In this document: one piece after another, positions 1 through 10,918 of the stretch
Layout: every line of letters begins with the position of its first letter
Numbering within the stretch: position 1 is the first letter of the stretch
From: Quercus robur
Taxonomy: Eukaryota; Streptophyta; Magnoliopsida; Fagales; Fagaceae
Direction of reading: 5' to 3'
Length of the DNA stretch: 64,000 nt
NCBI RefSeq assembly: GCF_932294415.1
Contig: NC_065541.1
Location: forward strand, 50,694,290-50,758,289
Notes under the pieces: generated by a model
Told to the model about the DNA's origin: nothing
What the model saw: only the letters and a program-made list of their open reading frames with translations
Databases searched by the model: none
Program-made: the position numbers and the translations under genes

Positions 1-807
1 GTGTTTCCTTTCTTTCTTTAGATCCTTGTCATGGCTCCTAAGAAATCTAGAAACATTAAGACCAAAGCCAAAAGAGTCTCTGAGTCCCCTTTTACACATG
101 TTGAGGAATTTGACCACACTAGGTTTCATGTGTTTCAAAATTCTCAAAAATTTGATTCCTTGGTTAAGTATAGGTCTATTTGGGGTGAGCGATTGGTCAA
201 TCTAGATGAGTTAGATTGTTTGGTATAACAAAATCCAGAGTCTAGGAAATTGTTGCCTTTGTGTTTTGACCTTGTACCTCCTCTTGTTGCTTTGATTAGA
301 GAATTCTATTCGAGTCTCTCTACCCATTCTGACTCATCCAGTAGTCATGACTTGACTACTTGGATTTGAGGTGAAGAATTTCAAATAACTAAGCAAATAG
401 TGTCAGAAGCTCTTCGTGTGCCTCTTGTTCGTCGACCTACCTATCTATACACTGCGTCTCTTCATATTGATGATGTTATGATACTTTTTTTATAGAAAAA
501 TTGTCACTTGTGGAACTGAACCAAGACTTAAATCCCATGAGTTAACTAAGCTAAATTATATTCTCTTTAGGATAATGTGTCACAACATCTTTTCTATCTC
601 CCATGTGCATACTATTCCTATAAATAGGTGTATCTTTTTGTATGCCCTCATCACTGATGGTCCCATTTGTTTTCCTTCTCTTTTCATTTAAAACATTGTT
701 GAGGTGCATAGGAGCAAGTCTAGGAAACAAAGTCTGTACTTTCTAGTCTTTATCCTTAGGATTCTAAACTTCTTAGAGTTGGACAACTTTCCTTCCCTAG
801 AGTTGAT

Positions 808-1680
808 TGTTGGGAAATTTAGACCCCGGTTGATAGAATTAATAATTTCTAAATCCAAGTTGTTAATTAGATTTATTATGAATAAATCTTGTTAAAACAA
901 ACAAACATCAATATTATGTCAATATCATGCACAGCGAAATAATAAATAAGACAAGATATGATGACCCAGAAAAACCAATGAAACAAATTAGTTTCACAGT
1001 AAAAAACCTGGGGGGAAACCTTCTCAAAAAGCAATTCAATATAGTAAAGAGAAGTTTCAGATCTAGTACAAAACCTTTGTCCCTAGACTCTACAATCCTC
1101 GTAAATGAACTTATAGCAGAAATCTTCTACCGCTTCAGAACCTCTGAACTCTTTAATATATGAATACCACCCATTTGCACGGATTCGAGTATGTGACTAA
1201 CTCCAGCAACTTGAAGATGTTTTTGGCTACAAAGTTCTTCACTTCATCAACAATGAAGATCAAGAAGTAATTGGTTACAAAATCTTAAGGCGTAAATGAC
1301 GTAGTAACTTCTTGCAGAGAGAATAAGACACTAAAATAAGCCTTATATACGTCTAGGGTTGTGAGAAAAGAACCCTACACATACATGTCAACTAGGGCCA
1401 AAAATCAGATCTAGAAATTCTGATTTTGTAGATCTTGATAGATTTAGCTTCTATTGAGCTTTGTTCTTAAATCTCGGTAGATACTGTATATGTCGAGATA
1501 TCTGTCGAGTTTTAATAAACAACTATTCTTCACTTGTTTCTTGGTTCAATCTTCATGGCTTTAATACTTGACTTGAACTCTTGTTTCTTGAAGTACTAAA
1601 TCCATCTTAGATCTACCAAATTATAAGTAAAATGCATTTTGTCAAATGATTAGCCAATTACATAAAATATGTCCTTAACA
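808..1680. mobile_element. Solo LTR nested in the older LTR element
   Basis: An 873-bp block begins TGTTGGG and ends CTTAACA, with the TG...CA ends typical of LTRs. It is flanked by a perfect 5-bp direct repeat TTGAT (803-807 and 1681-1685). No internal coding region lies between the ends, so it reads as a solo LTR left by LTR-LTR recombination. It interrupts the surrounding retroelement and is therefore younger than it. Copia-like LTRs often look like this, but family assignment is inference. Confidence 0.75.
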
Positions 1681-2538
1681 TTGATCCATATCATTGCCCA
1701 TATAGGAGCCACCTTTCTTAGATAGTGGAGTGCACAAAAGAAGACTGTTGAGCCAAGTGTTGGTTCATCAAAGAGACCTCGAGTAGAGTCTATTGTTGGA
1801 GATAGGCTTGCTGAGGAGATTCCTTTTGATCCTACAGCTGCTGTTGCTGAGGATGATGTTAATGAGGTAAATGTTGATACTAGAGATAGTGAGCCTATTG
1901 TTCCTCCTCCTCTCTCTCTTTGTGCTATGATGGAGATGTTTATGATGACTCAAGCAACTCATGGACAACTTCTGGATGAGCTTATTTCTAAGGTGGCTAT
2001 TTTGAGAGTGGATTTTTTTAAGTAAAGGAGTGTTTTTCCACCTCAATCCTTGATGGTTGCCTTTGGCAATACGTAACAAAAAGGGGGAGTAAATAGCTCT
2101 TGTAATTAGGGGGAGAGCAGATTTTGTAGCTTTTGTAGCTAAGGGGAGAATAGATGATATTTTTTTGATATATATTTGTTTCTATCTTTTGTTCTTGTTT
2201 CACAAACACGATATTTTTTGTTGATACATTGATTATATTAATGGTATTGATGATGTTCTTCATTTGATATCTGATCTTCTTTTATGTTTTGTGAATTCAA
2301 GTTTAGTTTTTAGTTTTTAGCTTACATTGTATTTTCCACACATGCGTTTATGGTTTGTTTTCAGTGTTTTAGGAATTTACAAGTTCATTCTTTCATCAAC
2401 TACTACCTACTTTAGCAACTGATAGATAGTAGCTTATGATAGAATTATATTAGGGCAATACCTTGTAATTGGGTTAGTTCTTGAATTGAGCAATTCATGA
2501 TTACGTGTGTTTTGTCACAGATTGCCAAAGGGGGAGAT

Positions 2539-3392
2539 TGTTAAGTTCTAAATATTTAGGATTAGATGTTTAGTTTCCACATTTATGTATTTTAGCAAAT
2601 TGAGAACAAAAACATGTCTCAATTAGGTGTTAGACATTGCTCAAGTTTGTTTAAGTCAAGATTCAAGAACTGTCAAGTTGCAGAAAGAAGAAGCAAGCTA
2701 CTGTAAAGCTTGATTGATCGAAAGATAGGTTTGATTGATTGAAAATCGTATTCTGTAGATTTTAAATCAGGCCCAAGCCTGTGAAAACCATTTAGGGTTT
2801 CAGTCCTACACTACTAAGTATAAAAGGAAAACCCTAATTACGTTTTAGAAGCTCTTGGAAGACTTGTGAGTTACTCCTACGAGATTTGTGAGGTTTTTGT
2901 AACCTTTTAACTCTACAAGCGTCTACCGGAACGAGATCTACATTAAAAAATTGATGGAAACAAGTTGTTATATAAAGATCTACTGTTGATGGTGATCTGA
3001 AACCTTTGAATGGGATCTCAAGTCACAAACGTGGGAGTTTGTGTTCAGGAAATTCGAGATAGAAGAGTTTGTAAAGTCGGAGTTACATGTGGTCGTGTTA
3101 GTAAGTTTTACAAGAGGTAGCTTTAGATTTAGGGTTTAAATCTATTGTAAACTTCCATTCTAACATAGTGGATTTTTTACCTTGAGGATAGCTAGGTTAA
3201 ATACTCTCTAGGTTTTTACCTTGAAACAGTTGGTTTCATTGGATTTTCTAGATCATCATATTACTGTTTTCTTTACTTTTCCGCACTAAATAATATGTTT
3301 GCATGTGTTTAATATAGTTCTCATAATTAACCCAAGTAACTACTTGGCTAATTCATTAGGTTAAACTAATTTGTTTTAAAAGGGGTCAAAAC
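2539..3392 (+). repeat. Putative right LTR of the outer retroelement
   Basis: It starts with TGTTAAG two bases after a purine-only tract (2527-2537). The proposed end at about 3392 (CAAAACA) is chosen only because it gives a TG...CA block of plausible length; the target duplication cannot be checked. Confidence 0.5.
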
Positions 3393-3527
3393 AAAACAAA
3401 CAACATAGATGTTTGAAAAATTAACAAACAAATTGTTAAAGAAAATAAACCATATACAATACTGTACTTACCACATTAGGAAATGAATAAGAAAAAGCCA
3501 GATACATTTGCCTACTACGATATTATT

Positions 3528-3534
<7 letters not shown>

Positions 3535-3612
<78 letters not shown>
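3535..3612. repeat. (GA)n microsatellite
   Basis: About 39 uninterrupted GA units. It lies at the left edge of the duplicated SDR upstream segment, which begins just after it. A short open frame across it reads Arg-Glu repeats and is a microsatellite artefact. Confidence 0.97.
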
Positions 3613-3615
<3 letters not shown>

Positions 3616-3650
3616 TGTGTAGACTGTGGGAAGCCGGGGTCAATGATGGA

Positions 3651-4383
3651 CAGTGACGGCTCCAGAAAATTTTTCAAGGGTGGTTATTAAGAAATTTAAA
3701 TTATACAATATTTTATAAAAAAGATAGCTATATCTCATTATCAATGCTGCAAACTATATCTCTTTCAAAATTTTAGTTAAATATTTATTTTTTGGAATTT
3801 TCTTTTTGTTTGTAAATGCCCAATATATCGTTAAAAGGACCGAATTTTGACTACAAACTTACAAATTAACATGACTATATATTTTGAAAATCTAACCGTT
3901 GAATTATATATTTTTTTTATGTTCTTAAAACACATGTCAAGTTTCATGTTAATCGGATGTTATTTACTATTTGATCCATAAACTTTTTTTTTTTTTTTTT
4001 TTTTGCGTATAATTTTATACTACAAAAACTCGAAAATTAAACATTTGATTGATGACATAAACTATTTATCTTTAATCTTCTTGAAGTTTTCAAGTATGGA
4101 AGATATAAGAAAAAAAATGTAATCTAATTGTAAAATTGTTAAAATTCATACCCAATAAAAAAAATATTGAGTGGAGTTGTAGCCTTAATCTACAACTAAG
4201 TTTGTTGCTAAACTTTATCCAAAGTTTAATTATATTGGACCTAAAAAAAATTTAGGGTGGTCACACATTTTTTTTAAGGTAAGAAAAATCATAAAATTTT
4301 TAAATTTTATATATAATAATGATTTTTTTTCTAGGCCAGGGTGGCCCTGTGACCACCCTAACTCTAACGTGGAGCCACCAGTG
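3651..4383. mobile_element. Non-autonomous hAT element (Tip100-like termini)
   Basis: A 733-bp insertion bounded by imperfect terminal inverted repeats: the left end reads CAGTGACGGCTCCA and the right end in reverse complement reads CACTGGTGGCTCCA. It has a perfect 8-bp target duplication ATGATGGA at 3643-3650 and 4384-4391. The paralogous sequence near 9245 lacks it, so an empty site is available. Eight-base duplications and CAGTGGCGG-type ends fit the hAT superfamily. No transposase is encoded. Confidence 0.85.
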
Positions 4384-4552
4384 ATGATGGAAAGGTGGCG
4401 GGGTTGGTTATACAAAAAATAAATTACTTTCAACTAATTTTAACATTTGAAGTTTTCTATCATCGTAAGAGACAGCCAAAAATGTTTTATTCAAATTAAT
4501 TTAAGGCCATTCTAAAGAGTATAAATCAATTTTAAATTGTTTGATTAAATTA

Positions 4553-4722
4553 CGAGAGAAATGTTATGTCAACAATATTTTCACAACAAATTTTTAAGTG
4601 TTACGTTGTTACGTTACTAATGGACAAAGAGTAATTTTAGTGATGAATTCAAATTAGAACCATTAATAACTTTCCAATTACGATTTGTTGTGAAAATATT
4701 GTAAACATAACTGTACTTCTCA
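4553..4722. mobile_element. MITE, CAACAATATTTTCACAACAAAT family, copy 1
   Basis: Long terminal inverted repeats: the left arm GTTATGTCAACAATATTTTC and following bases pair with the right arm ending near 4722. It is about 170 bp and non-coding. The same element occupies the equivalent place in the paralogous segment (9414-9599), so it was present before the segment duplicated. A further copy lies at 62980-63152. Confidence 0.8.
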
Positions 4723-5245
4723 AATCTGATAAATGGTCAAATTAACGATTTAAACTGGCATGATTTAAGAAAAATGATAACTGAAGCTACCTACATGTTT
4801 AAGATGACAAGCCTAAACCTAATAAAGGTAAAAAGACCATCCCTAGTTTGCAAACCGAGTATTTAACTTGTACCATAATAAATATATTAACAAAGTATTA
4901 TACGTGTACAACAAATTTATTAGCCATTTACAATGTACGGTTAGTTTAGGATTTAGTATCCTAAAAACATCTCACATTGATTTCATTATATAATTGTATT
5001 TAGTATAATAAAGGTATAACTATTAAGGGCTTTCTTATGTGAACATAGGATGAACCACGTAATCCACACCTTCCCTCTATAAACAATTCTATGATCTTCT
5101 TAAGATGGTCAAGATCAAGTGGCAACAAATTTTCATACATATATCTATCTTCAAGCTATATTAAGGAGAGAAAAAATAAAGCTAGTCTCAACAAGTGGAG
5201 AACAAATGGTGAGAGTATGAATTACTAAATGGAGGTCATCAAGTT

Positions 5246-6032
5246 TATTTTGAATAACAGTCTTATTAATATACATTAATTATTTGCATTACAATCTTTT
5301 TTCACATATCTTTTTAACTTAATTTCATATTGAGGTGAAAATCATCTTTCACTCATCAATTTCTTATCATTTTATTAAGTTCTCAAGGGTACGTACAAAA
5401 GTCTATGCAAAAATGCAAAAATGTAAACCTTATAGGTAAAATGTATATGTGACAATGTGCCAATGTGCCATGCATACACACAATGGCTCAAAATTGAATT
5501 AATATTAAAATTACTTTCAATTTTATTACAAAAATACTATTAGAAATTAAATTTTAATTAATATTTAAAAATTGAAATCTCTATATATTAGGAGAGTTTA
5601 GAAAGTTAGTCATGGCTTCAAAAAAAGTAAAAAATACCCCTAATCTAATTAGTGAATCCTTACTCTTCAAAAATAAAAAATGGGGTTAAAATTTTATTTC
5701 AACAAAATTAAAAAAAAAAAAAAAAAAAACTACTAGAGAAACTTTTTTCCTAAAAATTAGCACTCTCTATTTAAATATATCTCACGAATGTTTGATACAA
5801 TTTTTTCAAAAAACTAGCACACACTAAACCCAACAATTTACTCCATTTTAAATCATAAATTTTAGTTTTTTAAAAATTCCTTCAACTCACTAATAATAGA
5901 TAAATTCTTGTGTAACCTCACTAATAATAGATAAAATTCAAATTGAAAAATTACATTAAACTCAAAATAAAAAAAGAGCCTTGTCGCACGTGTGATGAGG
6001 CTAGTATCAAATTATAAGATTTGTAATATCTT
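5246..6032. other. AT-rich intergenic stretch
   Basis: Only A/T homopolymers and short direct repeats are seen. No coding frame, RNA gene or clear transposon ends. Confidence 0.6.
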
Positions 6033-6035
6033 TAA

Positions 6036-6594
6036 GAGTATCCACATTGGTGGTGCTAAATTTTTTAGCTTTTATCACTTAAAAAAGCCACTTTATCTAT
6101 TTTAACTTACCATTTCATAGAGCTACAAGCCACACCAACCCATCCCAACCGTTCACTTAGCCGGATCCGGAGCATGCAGAGAATCAGCAACACCGGGAAT
6201 CTTAATCGGTGGTGGCAGTGAGGGCTCCGCAACCAACGCCAAAGAGGAGAGCCATGATGACATTCAAGATGTCCTTGGTGCGGTTACAGAGGGAGCTGAA
6301 GTTGTAGGAAGCGAGAGGCTGCTGGTGAGGAACAGCGTGGCTTGAGAGAGAGAGAGAGAGAGAGAGAGATGAAAGAAAAAAGAATAAAAAAGAGAAGAGC
6401 AACGGGAAAAAAGAATTAAAAAAGTATTAAAAGCAAGTAGCAACTTGCTACAGTAAACTGGTACTAGTAATAGTTTACCGTAGCAAGTTGCCAAATTTTT
6501 TAAACTATTGCACCACTAATGTAGCACAACATTTTGTAGTTTGTGGTGGTAAATATAGTATTTTAGCAATATGCCTCCACTAATACTGATGCTC
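6036..6594. mobile_element. Harbinger-like non-autonomous element carrying a gene-like insert
   Basis: The left end GAGTATCCACATTGGTGG matches the reverse complement of the right end (GAGCATCAGTATTAGTGG) at most positions. A TAA triplet flanks both ends (6033-6035 and 6595-6597), as in PIF/Harbinger insertions. The centre (about 6140-6345) has higher GC than its surroundings and reads on the minus strand as a short protein-like stretch with the hydrophobic run MALLFGVGCGALTATT. This looks like a captured piece of a host gene, though I cannot name the gene. A short GA microsatellite follows. Confidence 0.65.
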
Positions 6595-7519
6595 TAAGCA
6601 TGTAGTTAATGGGTGCTTTTAGGGGTGTTTACCAAACCGCAAAAACCGCACCAAAATCACTCACAAAATGGCACAATTGCACCACATTGCAAGTAACAGT
6701 GCACCGCACCACACCCTCACTATATATTAATATATTTATTTTTTTAATATTAAATATATTATTAATAGTTTAATAACCCTAGTTATCAAAAAAAGAAAGT
6801 TTAATAACCCTAACAAGTGTTGATTAGGAAAGCCAACCCAAAATAAAGAAAACTAGCTCAATAGTTTAAAACTTGACCCAAAACAAAGGGAAAAAAAAAA
6901 TCAGTTTTAGGCTCAATAGGAAAAGCCCAAATTTTTAAAAATATACTAACTTCAAACCGCATCTTATACGCCGCACCACATATGTGATCGCAAAAATGAG
7001 ATGCGGTAATGTAGCACAACATTTTGTAGTTTGTGGTGGTAAATATAGTATTTTAGCAATATGCCTCCACTAATACTGATGCTCTAAGCATGTAGTTAAT
7101 GGGTGCTTTTAGGGGTGTTTACCAAACCGCAAAAACCGCACCAAAATCACTCACAAAATGGCACAATTGCACCACATTGCAAGTAATAGTGCACCGCACC
7201 GCAAGTAACAGTGCACCGCACCACACCCTCACTATATATTAATATATTTATTTTTTTAATATTAAATATATTATTAATAGTTTAATAACCCTAGTTAGCA
7301 AAAAAAGAAAGTTTAATAACCCTAACAAGTGTTGATTAGGAAAGCCAACCCAAAATAAAGAAAACTAGCTCAATAGTTTAAAACTTGACCCAAAACAAAG
7401 GGAAAAAAAAAAATCAGTTTTAGGCTCAATAGGAAAAGCCCAAATTTTTAAAAATATACTAACTTCAAACCGCATCTTATACGCCGCACCACATATGTGA
7501 TCGCAAAAATGAGATGCAG
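6517..7519. repeat. Tandem 490-bp duplication across two transposons
   Basis: The block starting GTAGCACAACATTTTGTAG at 6521 recurs at 7011 almost identically to about 7505. Each unit contains the right end of the Harbinger-like element and the left half of the neighbouring hAT element. The second unit has an extra repeat of about 23 bp (GTGCACCGCACCGCAAGTAA area, 7190-7212). Near-identity of the units implies a recent event. Confidence 0.95.
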
Positions 7520-7673
7520 TGCAGTTATGGTTTTGGCTAAACTCTAAACCATACCGCACCGCACTGCACATGTAACCACAAAAATGAAGCACGGTGCGGT
7601 TATGATTTTAGTTAAACCGCACTGCAAAGCGCGGTGCTAAAAATAGCCTAAAAGCGCACTGCGGACACCCCTA
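6620..7673. mobile_element. hAT-type non-autonomous element (TAGGGGTGT...ACACCCCTA)
   Basis: The ends are perfect inverted TAGGGGTGT / ACACCCCTA. The flanking 8-mers GGTGCTTT (6612-6619) and GGTGCTCT (7674-7681) match at 7 of 8 positions, fitting a hAT target duplication. The interior is rich in GCGGTGCGGTT-type motifs and non-coding. Its left half has been tandemly duplicated together with flanking DNA, so a second left end lies at 7110. Confidence 0.8.
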
Positions 7674-7681
7674 GGTGCTCT

Positions 7682-8106
7682 TATGACATTTGTTAATGGG
7701 TTATTTTAGGAATGTTTTGATATTACTTTTATGAGAAATATAAAAAGCTAAAAAATATTAGTTACTTTTTCTATTCTTATATAAAGTTTCTAAAAATGTT
7801 TCATAAACCAAAACCCTTAAGACATTTGTTAACTTTTCTATATCTTCAATATTAGTATTTTATTTTTGATAGATACAACAAAGATGAGGGGAATTTTGAA
7901 TATTGATTCTTTTTATTAAGAAGAATATTTATGTCAATGCCATTAAATTATGGTACTTGACTTTAACATCACTCTTAAGATAGCATTTAAAAAAACATAA
8001 ATGACATAAAGAATGTGAATTAAGAATAAAGGAATATTAGTATTTTAAAATAGAGAAATGGAGGTGATATGATAGTTGAAACTTGCAACACATACATTGA
8101 TACATA
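7682..8106. other. Intergenic, 3' side of the SDR gene
   Basis: AT-rich, with no coding frame or repeat ends recognised. The 3' untranslated region of the SDR gene should lie in the right part; no convincing polyadenylation signal was singled out. Confidence 0.5.
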
Positions 8107-9111
8107 TCAAGAATAAAGGATTTTTAGTGCATTTGAGAAAGCTGGATTGGTAAGACTATAACCCCCATCAACAACCAAGTTCAATCTACTCACATACTTA
8201 GACTCGTCACTCCCCAAGTATAGCGCTGCCTCAGCAATATCTTCAGGCTCCAATACCACTCCTTTCAAGTTTGCAACCGATGAAACCACATCCTCCACCT
8301 TAGTCTTCTCCATCTTCCCCAATGCATTCGTTAGCAAAGGAGTTGCAGTTGCAAAAGGAGCCACACAATTGACTCTTATTCCATACTGTCCCAACTCCAC
8401 ACTCAAGTTCTTAGCCATTCCCACCACAGCATGCTTTGATGCCACGTATGAATGTGAAATATCATCGACCAGTATTGAAGCCAGGCTTGAGGTGAAGAGA
8501 ATGCTTCCTTTCTTTGCTGGAATCATAACCCTAGCAGCATGCTTGACACCCAAGAAAGCACCAAAAACATTGACATCTAAAACCCTTTTGAAATTATCGT
8601 TTTCAAATTCTAAAATTCGTGATTCTGCTTTGCCTGAAATGCCAACATTGTTGAACATGATGTCCAGCTTTCCATACTTGGATACAGCCATGTCCACGAC
8701 CTTTTCAACATCAGATTCATTTGTTACATCACAATGAATGTAAGAGATGGATTCAGAGCCAATGTCTTTGCAAACTGAGTAGCCAAGCTCATCTTGGACA
8801 TCAGCTATAAGGACCTTAGCACCATGTCGAACAAAAAGCCTTGTAGTGGTCTTACCTATGCCACTGGCACCACCAGTTATTAACGTTACCTTACCTTCTA
8901 ATCTTCAAGCACAAAGAAATGAGGAAACTAACATTTATTAGTCTAAACTCTTAGCTAGTTTTTTTTTTTTTTTTTTTGAGCAAAACTCTTAGCTAGTTTT
9001 TAATATAACATAAATGATATAAAGAATGTGAATTAGAGAATACAAAGTTTATAAAATGTTGTTATAATAATACCTTTTGGTGATGGGATTTGCTGAAGAA
9101 TTAGCATTCAT
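8107..9111 (-). CDS. Short-chain dehydrogenase/reductase, SDR110C type
   Basis: Two exons: 9074-9111 and 8107-8902. Donor AAAAG|GTATTA, acceptor TTGAAG|ATTAG; the product has 277 residues, full length for plant SDR110C enzymes. The start is the ATG of MNANSSANPITKR, a common short first exon in this family. Visible motifs are the NAD(P)-binding TGGASGIG (22-29), an Asp at 47 after the second strand typical of NAD(H) preference, NNVG (97-100, usually NNAG), and the catalytic set Asn124, Ser152, Tyr165, Lys169 (YVASK). The family includes xanthoxin, secoisolariciresinol and monoterpenol dehydrogenases; the substrate cannot be told from sequence alone. It is probably cytosolic, with no signal peptide. 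The Val in NNVG is the one deviation seen. A TATA box lies about 87 bases upstream of the ATG. Confidence 0.92.
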
Positions 9112-9196
9112 ATTGTCCTTAAAATTGATGGGAAATCTTTGCCAAATTGAAGATGTGAGTTATGTTTGTGAATGTCCCCTTCATTGTTCATAGATA

Positions 9197-9207
9197 ATTT
9201 ATATAGA
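9197..9207 (-). promoter_or_regulatory. TATA box of the SDR gene
   Basis: The minus strand reads CTATATAAAT about 87 bases upstream of the ATG at 9111, placing a start of transcription near 9170. The duplicated upstream segment begins just beyond it, so the gene-less copy at 3613 lacks this box. Confidence 0.6.
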
Positions 9208-9210
9208 GAG

Positions 9211-10185
9211 ATGGTGTGTAGACTGTGGGAGGCTAGGGTCGGGGATGGAGAGGTGGCAAGGATTGTGATACAAAAAATAAGTTACTTTCAACTAATTTTA
9301 GCATCTAAAATTTTCTGCCATATTGTAAAAGACAGCTGAAAAAGGTGATGTCTTATTCAGATTAATTTAAGGTCATTCTAAAGAGTATAAATCAATTTTA
9401 AATTGTTTGTCAAAATTATTATAGAAATGTTATGTCCACAATATTTTCATAACAAATATCTAAGTGTTACGTTGTTATTGGTCATTTCTAGGGAACGAAA
9501 AGTAATTCTAGTGGTGGATCCAAATTGGAACAAATAATAACTTATCAACTAGCTAGGATTTTTGTTATGAAAATATTGTAAATGTAACACTTCTCAAATT
9601 ATAAAGCATCTAACCTTAGGCATATGGAAAGAAAGTTCCTCGCATTAAACCAAACTTTGTGTCTAATTAGATCACAAATCTTATTTACCTGTTTAAGATG
9701 AAAAACCTAATCCTATCTACATGTTTAAGATGACAAGCCTAATCCTAAATTCCTAATAAAAGCACAAGACCATCCTTTGTTTGCAAGCAAAGTATTTTAC
9801 TTGTACCACAAATTTGTGAACAAAGTATTTTATTTGTACAACAAATTTATAAACTATATATAAAATGTATGGTTAGTTTAGAATTTAGTATCCTATACAT
9901 ATCTCACATTGAGTTCATTATAAAATTGTATTCAGTATAGTAAAGATGTAACTGTTAAGGGTTTTTTTTTATGTGAATGTAAGCCTAACCACGTAATCCA
10001 CTCCTTCCCTCTAAAAAAAATCCTATGATCTTCTTAAGATAGTCAAGATCGAGTGGCTACAAACTTTCATACATATATCTATTTTCAAGTCATATTAAGG
10101 AGAAGAGAAATAAAGCTAGTCTCAAAAAGTGGAGAATAGATGGTTGAAGTATGAATTACTAAGTAGAGGTCATCAAGTATATTCT
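9211..10185. repeat. SDR upstream segment, partner of the copy at 3613-5245
   Basis: Aligns with the other copy from GATGGTGTGTAGACTGTGGG to GGTCATCAAGT with many substitutions and small indels, so it is not very recent. It contains the MITE at 9414-9599 but not the hAT element. Confidence 0.85.
9414..9599. mobile_element. MITE, CAATATTTTCACAACAAAT family, copy 2
   Basis: The same inverted-repeat MITE as at 4553-4722, in the paralogous position. Arms GAAATGTTATGTCCACAAT and the complementary right end near 9599. Confidence 0.75.
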
Positions 10186-10752
10186 AAAACCAAAATTAAA
10201 AAATATGCATACATAGTAGAATGACGATACAGAAAAATATGGGCTTTCAAAACTTATAAGAAACCTTAGAGCAACAAAAAATTAAATACTTATATATAAT
10301 ATATAATATATACACATGAAATTGATGTTTATAAGTAATTGATATTTAGGTAGATAATATTGTAGTTTGGAACCTCTAACTCTATCTATCTATCTTTATA
10401 CAGTACGAGTTTATATTAAGTATGATAAACTTTCTTCTTGTCAGGACGAAGCTTGGAGTGGTGACTCATATAGACCTCTTAAAATTTTGAAATGCTATAA
10501 GTTTTCTTTGCATTTGAGAATTTTTTTTTTAATGAAATTAGATGGAGGACCTTAAAAAAATTTATTTCCACTATTACACATATGGCCTTGTTGTAATAAT
10601 TACAAATAATCTCCTTTTTAATTTGGTCTCCCAATTCTAGATTTGGGCTTAATCCACTCTTATAAATGTATGGCCATGAGCTGCATTATTCGGCGTTTGC
10701 TTATGTAAAGAAATTAATATAATAAAACAAACGATACACGATGAAACGATAT
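10186..10752. other. Intergenic stretch before the tRNA gene
   Basis: AT-rich with an ATATAATATATA-type run near 10295. No supported gene or transposon ends. Confidence 0.5.
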
Positions 10753-10839
10753 GGGGTGGTGGCGCAGTTGGCTAGCGCGTAGGTCTCATAGCTATATCGA
10801 GTTATCCTGAGGTCGAGAGTTCGAGCCTCTCTCACCCCA
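10753..10839 (+). tRNA. Elongator tRNA-Met (CAT) with intron
   Basis: The acceptor stem GGGGTGG pairs with TCACCCC and the discriminator base is A (10839). The D-arm region GCGCAGTTGGCTAGCGC holds the A box and GAGAGTTCGAGCCTCTC forms the T arm with the B box. Anticodon CAT lies at 10787-10789. A 13-base intron (10791-10803) sits one base 3' of the anticodon, the standard place; plant elongator tRNA-Met genes are one of the two classes with introns. The mature length of 74 nt before CCA is normal. A short T run follows at 10841-10849, a plausible Pol III stop. Confidence 0.95.
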
Positions 10840-10918
10840 TTTTTGTTTTTGAGCTGACAAAAAAATTTCATGATATATATATATATATATTTTTTTTTAG
10901 CAAGCTCCCACCACAGGC

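Larger units (their letters stand above)
1..3392 (+). mobile_element. 3' part of a broken LTR retroelement, left end outside window
   Basis: Discontinuous plus-strand coding traces at 31-228 and roughly 1690-2025 have the lysine-rich and acidic look of the plant transposon-type proteins carried by large LTR-element derivatives. A purine tract at 2527-2537 is followed directly by TGTTAAG, the usual polypurine tract plus LTR start. The right LTR would run from 2539 to about 3392, ending in CAAAACA; the right edge is approximate because the left LTR and its target duplication lie outside the window. The element is broken and looks old. It was itself entered by another LTR element at 808-1680. 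The superfamily is not certain from what remains. Confidence 0.6.
3613..5245. repeat. Gene-less copy of the SDR upstream region
   Basis: After removal of the hAT insertion at 3651-4383, this stretch aligns throughout with 9211-10185, the DNA upstream of the SDR gene. Shared landmarks are the GATGGTGTGTAGACTGTGGG start, an internal MITE, and the end near GAGGTCATCAAGT. In this copy the SDR gene side is absent and is replaced by a GA microsatellite and retroelement DNA. No coding region is seen inside. Confidence 0.85.

Noticed and set aside
1768-2263. Minus-strand frames of 81-103 codons in the left LTR element
   Set aside because: Antisense to the element's own coding traces.
3508-3690. Open frame with a long Arg-Glu repeat
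   Set aside because: It is the translation of a (GA)n microsatellite running into a transposon end.
8369-8737. 122-codon frame antisense to the SDR gene
   Set aside because: Shadow of the conserved SDR exon; no protein resemblance of its own.
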